DNA of 64,000 bases, from positions 186,001 to 250,000 of the forward strand of contig NZ_JADKRW010000007.1 of assembly GCF_015350995.1 (NCBI RefSeq). Direction: 5' to 3'. The position numbers and the translations under genes are program-made. Source of the DNA: Curtobacterium sp. VKM Ac-1393. Its GTDB lineage: Bacteria > Actinomycetota > Actinomycetes > Actinomycetales > Microbacteriaceae. Below the pieces are notes generated by a model. That model did no database searches and had not been told where the DNA came from. It saw only the letters and a program-made list of their open reading frames with translations. Below are positions 46,886-56,655 of this stretch, in pieces; within the stretch, counting starts at the first letter, position 1, and each line of letters starts with the position of its first letter.

Positions 46886-46941
46886 GCAAGGGCATTGTGC
46901 AATGCCCTTGCATAATGCTCCGAGGTGGAACGACCTGTCCA
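46886..46941 (-). promoter_or_regulatory. Chitinase promoter with operator-like palindrome
   Basis: On the complementary strand TGGACA (46936-46941) and CATTAT (46912-46917) are separated by 18 bp. Immediately downstream, 46886-46911 is a perfect inverted repeat with 12-bp arms (GCAAGGGCATTG and its complement, 2-bp centre), covering the expected transcription start. A repressor bound here would block chitinase transcription. Confidence 0.65.
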
Positions 46942-46985
46942 TGAACGAACACACAGGATGCGTCGAGCGGACCAGTGCCTCGAGG

Positions 46986-47834
46986 TCAGTCGCGGGTCGC
47001 CACGATCGTGTACGTCGTCGGCATCCGGTCGCGGTCGTGCTCCGGCCAGGCCCACGACCCGGAGCCGGTGTCCTCCATTCGCGGGCTGAACCGCCAGGGC
47101 AGCGTGCGGCCCTCGTCCAGGCGGCGGAGGCGCAGCCCGGCACCGAGCAGGGCGTTCACGATCTCGGACAGCGGGTGCGGCCACTCGAACGTCCGGGAGT
47201 TCGCGACCGTGCCGTCGCCGGCGTAGGTGCCGGCGTCGTCCCACTGCTGCGCCGTGCCGTCGGGGAAGTACCGGTAGCGGGCGACGAGCTCGTCGGCGGA
47301 CTCGTCCAGGGCGTAGAGCGCGGGGTGGCCGTCGCGGATGAAGAACACCCCGCCCGGACGCAGTAGCCCCGCGACCTGTGCGGCCCAACGGTCGAGGTCG
47401 GGGAGCCACGTGATCGTGCCGATGCTCGTGTAGACGACGTCGAAGTCGCCCGTCACCGCGGCCCGGGCGTCGAGCACGTCGGTCTCGACCCAGGTGACGT
47501 CGAGTCCGAGCCGCGTCGCGAGGCCGGCGGCGGAGGCGAGCGCCGCGGGGGAGAAGTCGACACCGGTCAGCCGGGCGCCCTCGCGAGCGAGCGACACGGT
47601 GTCGGTGCCGATGTGGCACTGCAGGTGGCAGACGTCGAGCCCCTCGAGCGATCCGTTCGGCAGCCAGGGGGTGAGCGCCGGCAGGTCGTCGCGCACGACG
47701 TCGGAGCGGTGCGCCGGGTCGGACAGCTCGTCGACGGCGTAGGCGCGTTCGTGGAGGGGGACGCGGTCGTCCCAGTTCGCGCGGTTCGTGTCGCGGGCGC
47801 GGTCCCAGCCGACGCTGACGTGATCCATGCTCAT
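46986..47834 (-). CDS. Class I SAM-dependent methyltransferase
   Basis: 282 aa. DVCHLQCHIGTDTVSLAREGARLTGVDFS is a modified SAM-binding motif I (GTDT rather than GxGxG), followed by FDVVYTSIGTITWLPDLDRW and LLRPGGVFFIRDGHP. This class is common and its substrates are rarely known. TAGGCT (47842-47847, complementary strand) is 7 nt before ATG 47834, favouring this start over the ATG at 47828. It lies downstream of mrp but has its own promoter. Confidence 0.85.
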   Translation of the reverse strand: MSMDHVSVGWDRARDTNRANWDDRVPLHERAYAVDELSDPAHRSDVVRDDLPALTPWLPNGSLEGLDVCHLQCHIGTDTVSLAREGARLTGVDFSPAALASAAGLATRLGLDVTWVETDVLDARAAVTGDFDVVYTSIGTITWLPDLDRWAAQVAGLLRPGGVFFIRDGHPALYALDESADELVARYRYFPDGTAQQWDDAGTYAGDGTVANSRTFEWPHPLSEIVNALLGAGLRLRRLDEGRTLPWRFSPRMEDTGSGSWAWPEHDRDRMPTTYTIVATRD

Positions 47835-47844
47835 GCTGACGAGC

Positions 47845-49005
47845 CTAGGACAGCGACAGGCCGAGCCTCCGTCCGGCCAGTCCGCGCCCCATCGTCGTGA
47901 TGCCGTCGGCGATCGCGGCGAGGGCGACCGCCGCAGGGTCCTCCGGCGCACCGAGCACGACCGGCAGGCCGCTGTCCCCGCCCTCGCGCAGCGGCACCGA
48001 CAGCGGCACGCTGCCGAGCACCGGCACGGGGGCGTCCTGTCCGCGGGACAGCCGTGCGGCGGTCTCGGCGCCGCCGCCCTCACCGAACAGGTGCAGGACC
48101 GAGCCGTCGGGCTGCACGAGGCCCGCCATGTTCTCGATGACCCCGATCACCCGCTGGCCGGTCTGGCGTGCGACGATCCCGCTGCGCTCGGCGACGTCGG
48201 CCGCGGCGGCCTGCGGGGTGGTGACGACGAGGACCTCGGCGTGCGGGAGGAGCTGGCCGACGGAGATCGCGACGTCGCCGGTGCCGGGTGGCAGGTCGAG
48301 CAGGAGCACGTCGAGGTCGCCGAAGAACACGTCGGTCAGGAACTGGTTCACCGTGCGGTGCAGCATCGGGCCGCGCCACGACACCGCGGTCGAGGCGTCG
48401 TCGACGAACATGCCGATCGACACGACCTTCACGTCGTGGGCGACGGGCGGCAGGATCATGCTGTCCACCCGGGTGGGACGGGGTGCGACACCGTGCTCGT
48501 CGGTCAGCCCCATCAGCCCGGGGATGCTGAAGCCGTGCACGTCGACGTCGACGACCCCGACCCGCAGGCCTCGGCGGGCGAGCGCGACGGCGAGGTTGGC
48601 GGTGACCGTCGACTTGCCGACACCGCCCTTGCCGCTCGTCACGGCGATGACGCGGGTGAGCGAGTCCGGGGTGAACTGGACGCCGCGAGGCCGGCCGGCC
48701 CGCAGACGTTCCGTGAGCGCAGCACGCGTCGCGGGGGCCATGACCGACACGTCGACGTCGACCGACGACACCCCGTCCACGGAACCGGCGGCGGCGCGCA
48801 CGTCGCGCTCGATGGTGTCGGCGGCGGGGCACCCAACGATCGTGAGCTGCAGGTCGACGCGCACCGTGCCTCCCGGCTGCACGTCGACACCACGGATCAT
48901 GTCGAGCTCCGTGACGGGCCGACGGATCTCGGGGTCGATCACGCGGCCGAGCGCCGCGAGGACGGCCGTGCCCAGCTGCTCGTCGGAGGGGACCGCGTCA
49001 GCCAC
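47845..49005 (-). CDS. mrp: Mrp/NBP35-type Fe-S cluster carrier ATPase
   Basis: 386 aa. An N-terminal MIP18-like domain (VLAALGRVIDPEIRRPVTELDMI, about 10-95) precedes a deviant Walker A P-loop (TSGKGGVGKST, about 120) and the LLLDLPPGTGDVAISV motif. Mrp proteins carry and deliver [4Fe-4S] clusters. The usual CxxC after the IENM motif is absent here (IENMAGLVQPDGSVLHLFG), as I recall for other actinobacterial Mrp proteins. It is the last gene of an overlapping operon with the DUF1003 and MgtE-like genes. Confidence 0.9.
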   Translation of the reverse strand: MADAVPSDEQLGTAVLAALGRVIDPEIRRPVTELDMIRGVDVQPGGTVRVDLQLTIVGCPAADTIERDVRAAAGSVDGVSSVDVDVSVMAPATRAALTERLRAGRPRGVQFTPDSLTRVIAVTSGKGGVGKSTVTANLAVALARRGLRVGVVDVDVHGFSIPGLMGLTDEHGVAPRPTRVDSMILPPVAHDVKVVSIGMFVDDASTAVSWRGPMLHRTVNQFLTDVFFGDLDVLLLDLPPGTGDVAISVGQLLPHAEVLVVTTPQAAAADVAERSGIVARQTGQRVIGVIENMAGLVQPDGSVLHLFGEGGGAETAARLSRGQDAPVPVLGSVPLSVPLREGGDSGLPVVLGAPEDPAAVALAAIADGITTMGRGLAGRRLGLSLS

Positions 49006-49567
49006 GGGAGGAGTTGCCGGGCTCGTTCGCGTAGCCGGCGTCGTCGGCGTCGCGCCGGTCGAGTTCCTCGAGCAGCGAGCGCAGTTCGGCGCGGATGAAG
49101 TCCTTCGACGCCATGTCGCGCATCGCCAGACGGAGCGCCACGACCTCGCGCGCCAGGTACTCGGTGTCCGCCAGGTTGCGCTCGGCGCGCTGCCGGTCCT
49201 GCTCGAACTGCACGCGGTCGCGGTCGTCCTGCCGGTTCTGCGCGAGCAGGATCAGCGGGGCGGCGTACGAGGCCTGCAGGGAGAGCACGAGGGTCAGCGC
49301 GGTGAAGCCGATCGCCGCCGAGTCGAACTGCCACGGCTTCGGCGCGAGGGTGTTGTAGCCCATCCAGACCACGCAGAACAGGGTGAGGCCGATGAGGAAC
49401 CACGGCGTGCCCATGCCCCGCGCGATGCCCTCGGTCGCGCGACCGAACGTGTCACCGCGGCCGCCGCGACGGCGGGTCGGGAGCACACGCGTGCGCATGC
49501 CCTTGGGGGAGTCGAGGCGGACGTCGGAGCGCTCGCGATCGCGACGGTTCTCATCCGTTCGGGCCAC
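48998..49567 (-). CDS. DUF1003 membrane protein
   Basis: 189 aa. A basic N-terminus (about 45 residues) leads to two helices (PWFLIGLTLFCVVWMGYN and AAIGFTALTLVLSLQASYAAPLILLAQNRQ), with the DUF1003 hallmark sequence AAPLILLAQNRQ, then a long charged helix. It overlaps mrp by 8 bp and the MgtE-like gene by 17 bp, so the three are one transcript. The role is unknown; linkage to a Mg-sensor domain suggests an ion-homeostasis link. Confidence 0.9.
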   Translation of the reverse strand: MARTDENRRDRERSDVRLDSPKGMRTRVLPTRRRGGRGDTFGRATEGIARGMGTPWFLIGLTLFCVVWMGYNTLAPKPWQFDSAAIGFTALTLVLSLQASYAAPLILLAQNRQDDRDRVQFEQDRQRAERNLADTEYLAREVVALRLAMRDMASKDFIRAELRSLLEELDRRDADDAGYANEPGNSSRG

Positions 49568-50870
49568 GGGTGGTCCTCCTTCCCGTCGTCACGGGTGTCT
49601 TGCGCGGGCGTTGGCGTGGAAGCGGTGAGGGTTCCCCCTCGCCCTGACTTCGCCAGTCGTCCGGCAGGACGTGGTCGAGGACATCGTCGATCGTCACCAC
49701 CCCGACGAGGCGGTGGGCGTCGTCGACCACGGGGACGGACAGCAGGTTGTAGGTCGCCATCACGCGGGTGACCTCGGCGGCGCTCGCGTCGACCCGGACC
49801 GGCTCGGTCTGCTGGTCGATGAGTGTGCCGAGCCGCTCGTTCGGCGGGTAGCGGAGCATCCGCTGGAAGTGCACCAGCCCGAGGAACCGACCGGTCGGCG
49901 GCTCGTACGGCGGCAGCGTGACGCAGACCGCGGCGCCGAGCACCGGGGCGAGGTCGTGGCGGCGGACGAGCGCGAGCCCCTCGGCGACGGTGGCGTCGGC
50001 CGAGACGATGACGGGCTCGGTGGTCATCAGACCACCGGCCGTGTCCGGCTCGTACTCCAGGAGCATGCGGACGTCCTGCGCCTCTTCCGGCTCCATGAGC
50101 TGCAGGAGCGCCTCGCTCCGTTCGTCGGAGAACTGCGCGAGGACGTCGGCAGCGTCGTCCGGCTGCATCTGGTCGAGGACGTCGGCCGCGCGGGCATCCT
50201 CGAGCCGCGACAGGATCTCGACGCGCTCCTGGTCGGGCATCTCCTCGAGGACGTCGGCGAGCCGGTCGTCCGGCAGCTCCTCGGCGACCTCGAACCGGCG
50301 CTCTTCGGGCAGGTCGAGCAGGGTGCTCGCGAGGTCGGCCGGCACCAGGTCGGAGTACGCGGCGATGACGTGCTCGGCGGACTGTGCCTCGCCGGGGAGC
50401 TCGTCCTCGGTGACCTCGTTCCACGTCGCGAACGTCGTCGGGCCCTTGCCGAACGGCGACGGCGTGGTCTTCGGCTTGCGGAGGAAGAGCTGCGCGACCT
50501 CCCAGTCGCCCTGCCCGCGGTCCTCGATCGCGACGTCCTCGATGGTGGCGCGGATCCGCTGGTTCTTGATGAGCACCTTGCGGCCGAGCATCTCGGCGAT
50601 CACCCGGACCTCGCCGCCGCGCTGCTCGAAGCGGCGCATGTTGACGAGCCCAGTGGTGATGACCTGGCCGGCACCGATCGAGGTGATCCGGCCGACGCTG
50701 ACGAAGATGCGGCGCTTGCCCGGCACCTCGACGATCAACCCCACGACGTGCGGGGGATCAGCCCGGCGGTAGACCACCAGGACGTCCCGGACCTTGCCCA
50801 CGCGGTCGCCCGCGGGGTCGAAGACGGAGCACCCGGCGAGGCGGGCGACGAAGACCTTCGTGGCGCTCAC
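49551..50870 (-). CDS. PRC-barrel/MgtE N-terminal/CBS-domain protein lacking the channel
   Basis: 439 aa from GTG 50870. The order is a PRC-barrel-like segment (VFDPAGDRVGKVRDVLVVY, about 12-75), an MgtE intracellular N-domain of helical repeats (LPDDRLADVLEEMPDQERVEIL, DVLDQMQPDDAADVL, about 190-290) and a CBS pair (about 295-420). The five-helix MgtE magnesium channel is absent, so this is a soluble sensor-like protein, as in its mycobacterial counterpart (Rv1232c by memory). TACGCT (50878-50883, complementary strand) is 7 nt before the GTG. First gene of the operon with DUF1003 and mrp. Confidence 0.88.
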   Translation of the reverse strand: MSATKVFVARLAGCSVFDPAGDRVGKVRDVLVVYRRADPPHVVGLIVEVPGKRRIFVSVGRITSIGAGQVITTGLVNMRRFEQRGGEVRVIAEMLGRKVLIKNQRIRATIEDVAIEDRGQGDWEVAQLFLRKPKTTPSPFGKGPTTFATWNEVTEDELPGEAQSAEHVIAAYSDLVPADLASTLLDLPEERRFEVAEELPDDRLADVLEEMPDQERVEILSRLEDARAADVLDQMQPDDAADVLAQFSDERSEALLQLMEPEEAQDVRMLLEYEPDTAGGLMTTEPVIVSADATVAEGLALVRRHDLAPVLGAAVCVTLPPYEPPTGRFLGLVHFQRMLRYPPNERLGTLIDQQTEPVRVDASAAEVTRVMATYNLLSVPVVDDAHRLVGVVTIDDVLDHVLPDDWRSQGEGEPSPLPRQRPRKTPVTTGRRTTRGPNG

Positions 50871-50953
50871 CCGACCCAGCGTAGTCGGTTGCGTGCTGCT
50901 GCTTCCCCGGCGGTGCACGTGCGATCGCAAGGTGTGCGGTGAATGATGGCTGT

Positions 50954-51880
50954 GTGAGCAATCAGAGTCCCTTCGCCGGCAGGACCGCCCAGGCCTTCCC
51001 GACGCTGCCCAAGGGCGACGTCCTCGGCACCTACGACAGCTACCCCGACGCCCAGCGCGTCGTGGCGAAGCTCGCCGAGGCCGACTTCCCGGTCAACCAG
51101 CTGTCGATCGTCGGCAACGACCTGAAGACCGTCGAGCGCGTCACGGGCAAGATGACCTACGGACGGGCCGCGATCGCCGGTGCGCTCTCGGGGCTCTGGC
51201 TCGGCATCTTCTTCGGCATCGTGCTCACCCTGTTCTCGCCGAGCTCCGGTGGCCTCATCCTGGCCGCCGCGATCATCGGTGCCGCGTTCGGCATGCTCTA
51301 CGGCATCGTCTCGTTCGCCATCACGAAGCGCCAGCGCGACTTCACGAGCGTGCACCAGGTGCTCGCGACGAACTACCAGATCGTCGTCAACCCGCAGCTG
51401 ACCGGTCAGGCGCAGCGGATCCTCGGTGAGCACGGCGCGACGCCGTCCACGCACTGGAACGAGGGCCCGCAGCAGGGCGGCCCCGGCGCGTCGGCGCCAC
51501 AGCAGCAGCCCTGGCGTCCCGCCCCGCCGCAGCAGCAGTCGCCGTACGGCGGGCACGCCACACCCCACCAGCAGCCGGGAGGCCCGCAGCAGTCCGGCAC
51601 GTCGGCTCCCGACACGCAGACGGGTGCGCCCACCGCCCCGGGTGCGCCGCGCTACGGCACGAACGACGGACCCCGGTACGGCGAGAACGCGGCTCCCGGA
51701 GCCGCTGCTCCTGCCGACCGTCCGGCATCGGGTGGGCCGGCGATCCCGGAGCGCCGTCCGCAGGACCCGCCGCAGTACGGCGAGCGGGTGCCCGGCGCGA
51801 CGCCGCCGGCACCGTCGGCGCCCTCGTCTTCGTCGTCCCCGTCGTCCCCGTCGTCCTCGAAGGGCGACGAGCGCGCCTGA
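50954..51880 (+). CDS. General stress protein 17M-like membrane protein with Pro/Gln-rich tail
   Basis: 308 aa from GTG 50954 (GTG 50939 also in frame). Residues about 15-160 form a GSP17M-like domain: GDVLGTYDSYPDAQRVVAKLAEADFPVNQLSIVGNDLKTVERVTG, then two helices (AIAGALSGLWLGIFFGIVLTLF, LILAAAIIGAAFGMLYGIVSF). The last 140 residues are Pro/Gln/Gly/Ser-rich and probably disordered. It is divergent from the MgtE-like gene, as in mycobacteria. Function unknown; stress association is by family only. Confidence 0.85.
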   Translation: MSNQSPFAGRTAQAFPTLPKGDVLGTYDSYPDAQRVVAKLAEADFPVNQLSIVGNDLKTVERVTGKMTYGRAAIAGALSGLWLGIFFGIVLTLFSPSSGGLILAAAIIGAAFGMLYGIVSFAITKRQRDFTSVHQVLATNYQIVVNPQLTGQAQRILGEHGATPSTHWNEGPQQGGPGASAPQQQPWRPAPPQQQSPYGGHATPHQQPGGPQQSGTSAPDTQTGAPTAPGAPRYGTNDGPRYGENAAPGAAAPADRPASGGPAIPERRPQDPPQYGERVPGATPPAPSAPSSSSSPSSPSSSKGDERA

Positions 51881-51894
51881 CGGGTGCAGGGTCG

Positions 51895-51932
<38 letters not shown>

Positions 51933-51948
51933 ACTCGCCGTGCTCGGG

Positions 51949-52437
51949 TTACAGCACCTTCGAGTAGCAGATCGACGACGGCGCACCGACGTAGGGCCCG
52001 AAGTTCGCGATGCGCGTGAACCCCTCGCGCTCGAAGAACCCGACGGCGCGCTTCTGTTCGTTGCCCGTCTCGAGCACGAGCGCCGGTGACCCGAGGTCCA
52101 GCGCGGCCTCTTCGAGCCGGCGCAGGAGTGCCGACGCGACTCCGACGCCGCGGGACTCCGGTCGGACGTACATCCGCTTGATCTCGGTGATGCCGTCGTC
52201 GACGACCCGGAGGCCGCCGCAGGCCAGCGGCGTGCCGGTGTCGTCGCGCACCACGAAGAACACCGCGATGGTCTCGGCAGTGGGTTTCTCGCCGGGTTCG
52301 TTGTCCCCGCCGTACGCCCGGTCGATCTCGAGCCGCTGTGCGGCGCGGAGCCGCTGGGCGTCCGGTGAGTCGAAGTGCTCGACCTCGATCGAGAACTGCG
52401 GCGTGCCGGTGTCGGTGGAGGCGTCGGGCGTCGTCAC
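51949..52437 (-). CDS. GNAT family N-acetyltransferase
   Basis: 162 aa from GTG 52437. The acetyl-CoA motif is IKRMYVRPESRGVGVASALLRRLEEAA, followed by LVLETGNEQKRAVGFFEREGF. TAGCCT (52444-52449, complementary strand) is 6 nt before the GTG. Substrate unknown. Confidence 0.88.
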   Translation of the reverse strand: MTTPDASTDTGTPQFSIEVEHFDSPDAQRLRAAQRLEIDRAYGGDNEPGEKPTAETIAVFFVVRDDTGTPLACGGLRVVDDGITEIKRMYVRPESRGVGVASALLRRLEEAALDLGSPALVLETGNEQKRAVGFFEREGFTRIANFGPYVGAPSSICYSKVL

Positions 52438-52446
52438 CCGTTCAGG

Positions 52447-53931
52447 CTAGCGGCCGGAGCGGGCGATCCACCCCTCCACTTCCGAGGGGGTCCTGGGGAT
52501 GCCCACCGACAGGTTCTCGGCGCCGTCCTGGGTCACCAGGATGTCGTCCTCGATCCGGACGCCGATGCCGCGGAACTCTTCGGGCACCGTCAGGTCGTCC
52601 TGCTGGAAGTACAGTCCGGGCTCGATCGTGAAGACCATGCCGGCCTGCACGACGCCGTCGAGGTACATCTCGCGACGTGCCTTGGCGCAGTCGTGCACGT
52701 CGAGGCCGAGGTGGTGGCTCGTGCCGTGCACCATGTAGCGGCGGTGGAACTGGTTGTCCGGCTCGAGCGATTCCTCTGCCGAGACCGGCAGGAAGCCCCA
52801 CTCGGCGGTCTTGCGGGCGATGACCTCCATCGCGGTGGCGTGCACCTGACGGAACGTGATGCCCGGCTTGACGATGGCGAACGCGGCGTCGGCTGCCTCG
52901 AGCACGGCGTCGTAGACCATGCGCTGCACGGGCGAGAACGTGCCGCTGACCGGCAGGGTTCGGGTGATGTCGGCCGTGTAGAACGAGTCGACCTCGACCC
53001 CGGCGTCGATGAGGATCAGGTCGCCGGGCTGCACGGCGCCGTCGTTCCGGGTCCAGTGCAGGATGCACGCGTGGTGGCCGGACGCGGCGATGGTGTCGTA
53101 GCCGACCGTGTTGCCGTCGGCACGTGCCCGGCGGTTGAAGGTGCCCTCGACGATGCGCTCGCCACGCGGGTGCGCGAGGACCGCGTCGAAGTCGGCGATC
53201 ACGTCGTCGAAGCCGTGCTTGGTGGCGTCGACGGCCTTGCGGAGCTCGTTGACCTCGTAGGCGTCCTTCACGAGCCGCTGCTCGGACAGGTCGCGGGCGA
53301 GGACGTCGTCGGTCGCCGGTGCCTCGTCGGTCTCGGTGGCCCCGCCGAGTGCGGTGCCGAGGCGCGCGTCGAGGGTGCGGGTCAGGTCGTCGTCGGCCTC
53401 GCGCACGAGCAGCACCGAGGCGTCGAGCCCGTCGGCGACGTCGGTGAACGCGCCGAGGTCGGTGGTGGCCAGCCCGAGGTCCGCGGCGACGGCGTCGAGC
53501 GAGGGCCGCGGGCCGACCCAGAACTCGCCGATCTCGGGGTTCGCGTAGAACTCCTCGGAGTCACGACCGGCGGTGGCGCGGAAGTAGAGCGTGGCGTCGT
53601 GCCCGGAGCCGTTCGGCGTCATCACGAGGACCGAACCGACGACCGTGTCGGTGCCCCAACCCGTCAGGTGGGCGAACGTGGAGTGCGGGCGGAACGGGTA
53701 GTCGCAGTCGTTCGAGCGCACCTTGGCCTGGCCGGCCGGCACCACGATCGTGCGACCCGGGTGCTGCTCGGAGATGCGCGCCCGGCGTTCGGCGGCGAAC
53801 GCGGCCTGCTCTCGGGGCTGCGGGATCGCCTGTCCGCGGTCCGCCCACTGCGACCCGATGAAGTCCTTGAAGGTCGAGGACCCGGGGGTCGTGGAACGGT
53901 TGCTCGTCGCGCGGGGAGTCGTGTCGGCCAT
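52447..53931 (-). CDS. pepP: Aminopeptidase P family metalloprotease
   Basis: 494 aa. An N-terminal creatinase-like domain (AAERRARISEQHPGRTIVVPAG..., about 45-215) precedes the pita-bread catalytic domain. Metal ligands are in LILIDAGVEVDSFYTADITRTLP (Asp, Asp), MVHGTSHHLGLDVHD (His), VFTIEPGLYF (Glu) and VRIEDDILVT (Glu). It removes N-terminal residues from X-Pro peptides in the cytosol. Its stop is just before the GNAT promoter; it is divergent from the PHP gene. Confidence 0.95.
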   Translation of the reverse strand: MADTTPRATSNRSTTPGSSTFKDFIGSQWADRGQAIPQPREQAAFAAERRARISEQHPGRTIVVPAGQAKVRSNDCDYPFRPHSTFAHLTGWGTDTVVGSVLVMTPNGSGHDATLYFRATAGRDSEEFYANPEIGEFWVGPRPSLDAVAADLGLATTDLGAFTDVADGLDASVLLVREADDDLTRTLDARLGTALGGATETDEAPATDDVLARDLSEQRLVKDAYEVNELRKAVDATKHGFDDVIADFDAVLAHPRGERIVEGTFNRRARADGNTVGYDTIAASGHHACILHWTRNDGAVQPGDLILIDAGVEVDSFYTADITRTLPVSGTFSPVQRMVYDAVLEAADAAFAIVKPGITFRQVHATAMEVIARKTAEWGFLPVSAEESLEPDNQFHRRYMVHGTSHHLGLDVHDCAKARREMYLDGVVQAGMVFTIEPGLYFQQDDLTVPEEFRGIGVRIEDDILVTQDGAENLSVGIPRTPSEVEGWIARSGR

Positions 53932-54000
53932 GGCTCCATCATCGCACCGCGCTGCGCCGGCGTCCTGTGCGGCCGCTCACCTGTGGATAGCATTGTCGAC

Positions 54001-54873
54001 GTGCCCGACCCGTTCATCGACCTGCACGCGCACTCGAGTGTCTCCGACGGCACCGAGCGACCCGCGGAGCTCGTCCGAGCGGCCGCGGCCGCCGGCCTGG
54101 ACGCCGTCGCGCTGACCGACCACGACACGACCGCCGGTTGGGCCGACGCGTCGGAGTCCGCGCGCGAACTGCCGCTGACCCTCGTGCCGGGGCTCGAGCT
54201 GAGCACCCGCATCGGCTTCAGCAGCGTGCACGTCCTCGGCTACCTGGTGGACCCCGCGGACCCCGGCCTGCTCGAGGAGACCGACCGCATCCGCGACGGC
54301 CGTCTCTCGCGTGCCCGCCGCATGGTCGACCGGATCGGCGCGGACCACCCGATCACCTGGGCCGACGTGATCGCCCAGGCCAGCCCCGGAGCGACGATCG
54401 GCCGGCCGCACATCGCCGACGCCCTCGTCGCGCGGGGCCTGGAGCCCGACCGCAGTGCTGCGTTCCGCGGCATCCTGCACCCGGCCTCCGGCTACTACGA
54501 ACCGCACGAGGCGCCGTCCCCCCTGCGCGGCGTCGAACTCATCCGCAGGGCCGGCGGCGTCCCGGTCATCGCGCACCCGGCCGCCTCGTCGCGGGGGATC
54601 GTCATCGACGAGCCGATGCTCCGCGACCTCGTCGACGCCGGGCTCGGCGGGCTCGAGGTCGACCACCGCGAGAACCTGGCGCACGGCAAGCGCACCCTGC
54701 TCGACTGGGCGGCGCGCTACGGCCTGTTCGTCACGGGGTCGAGCGACTACCACGGCACCGGCAAGCCGAACCGGCTCGGCGAACACCGCACCGCCCGGGT
54801 CGCGTTCGACGCCATCCTGTCCGAGGCCACCGGCAGTGCCCCCGTGGTCGGCCCCGGCTCGCGCCTGTCCTGA
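54001..54873 (+). CDS. PHP-domain phosphoesterase (RNase AM/YciV-like)
   Basis: 290 aa from GTG 54001. Metal motifs: IDLHAHSSVSDGTERP, LTDHDTTAGW, LVPGLELST, VIAHPAAS and GSSDYHGTGKPN, the full set of the PHP family that includes E. coli YciV/RNase AM and nucleoside 3',5'-bisphosphatases. It likely hydrolyses 5'-ends of short RNAs or pAp-like nucleotides. TAGCAT (53988-53993) is 7 nt before the GTG. Divergent from aminopeptidase P. Confidence 0.9.
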   Translation: MPDPFIDLHAHSSVSDGTERPAELVRAAAAAGLDAVALTDHDTTAGWADASESARELPLTLVPGLELSTRIGFSSVHVLGYLVDPADPGLLEETDRIRDGRLSRARRMVDRIGADHPITWADVIAQASPGATIGRPHIADALVARGLEPDRSAAFRGILHPASGYYEPHEAPSPLRGVELIRRAGGVPVIAHPAASSRGIVIDEPMLRDLVDAGLGGLEVDHRENLAHGKRTLLDWAARYGLFVTGSSDYHGTGKPNRLGEHRTARVAFDAILSEATGSAPVVGPGSRLS

Positions 54874-54903
54874 CGACGTCCTGACCCGTCGCGCCGTCCC
54901 ACG

Positions 54904-54993
54904 GAATCGACAGATCTCGCTCGGCGCACCCTGACCCCTCCGCGAAAGCGACAGATCCCCGCCGACAGTTCGCGGGAATCTGTCGCTTTCGCG
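54904..54993. repeat. REP-like hairpin plus partial direct repeat
   Basis: CGCGAAAGCGACAGAT (54941-54956) pairs with ATCTGTCGCTTTCGCG (54978-54993), extended by CCCGC/GCGGG after one mismatch, with a loop of about 9 nt. A second, partial copy of the left arm (GAATCGACAGATCTCGC, 54904-54920) lies just upstream in direct orientation. It sits in the convergent gap between the PHP and DEAD-helicase genes. Confidence 0.75.
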
Positions 54994-55017
54994 GGCGCGG
55001 TCGGCGGGTGGGGACGA

Positions 55018-55051
55018 CGAAGGGCCCGTCGCGTCAGCGACGGGCCCTTCG
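55018..55051. terminator. Terminator between PHP and DEAD-helicase genes
   Basis: CGAAGGGCCCGTCGC and its complement form a perfect 15-bp stem with loop GTCA, ending 12 bp from the helicase stop. Likely bidirectional. Confidence 0.85.
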
Positions 55052-55062
55052 GTCTGGAGGCG

Positions 55063-56565
<1,503 letters not shown>

Positions 56566-56655
56566 AGAATCACCTTAGTTCTGGTGGAAGTCCCGGCCAG
56601 TCTACCGATGGGCGGGTGGAGCGGGGCGCGAGGCGGTTCCCGCTATGCTCTCCGG

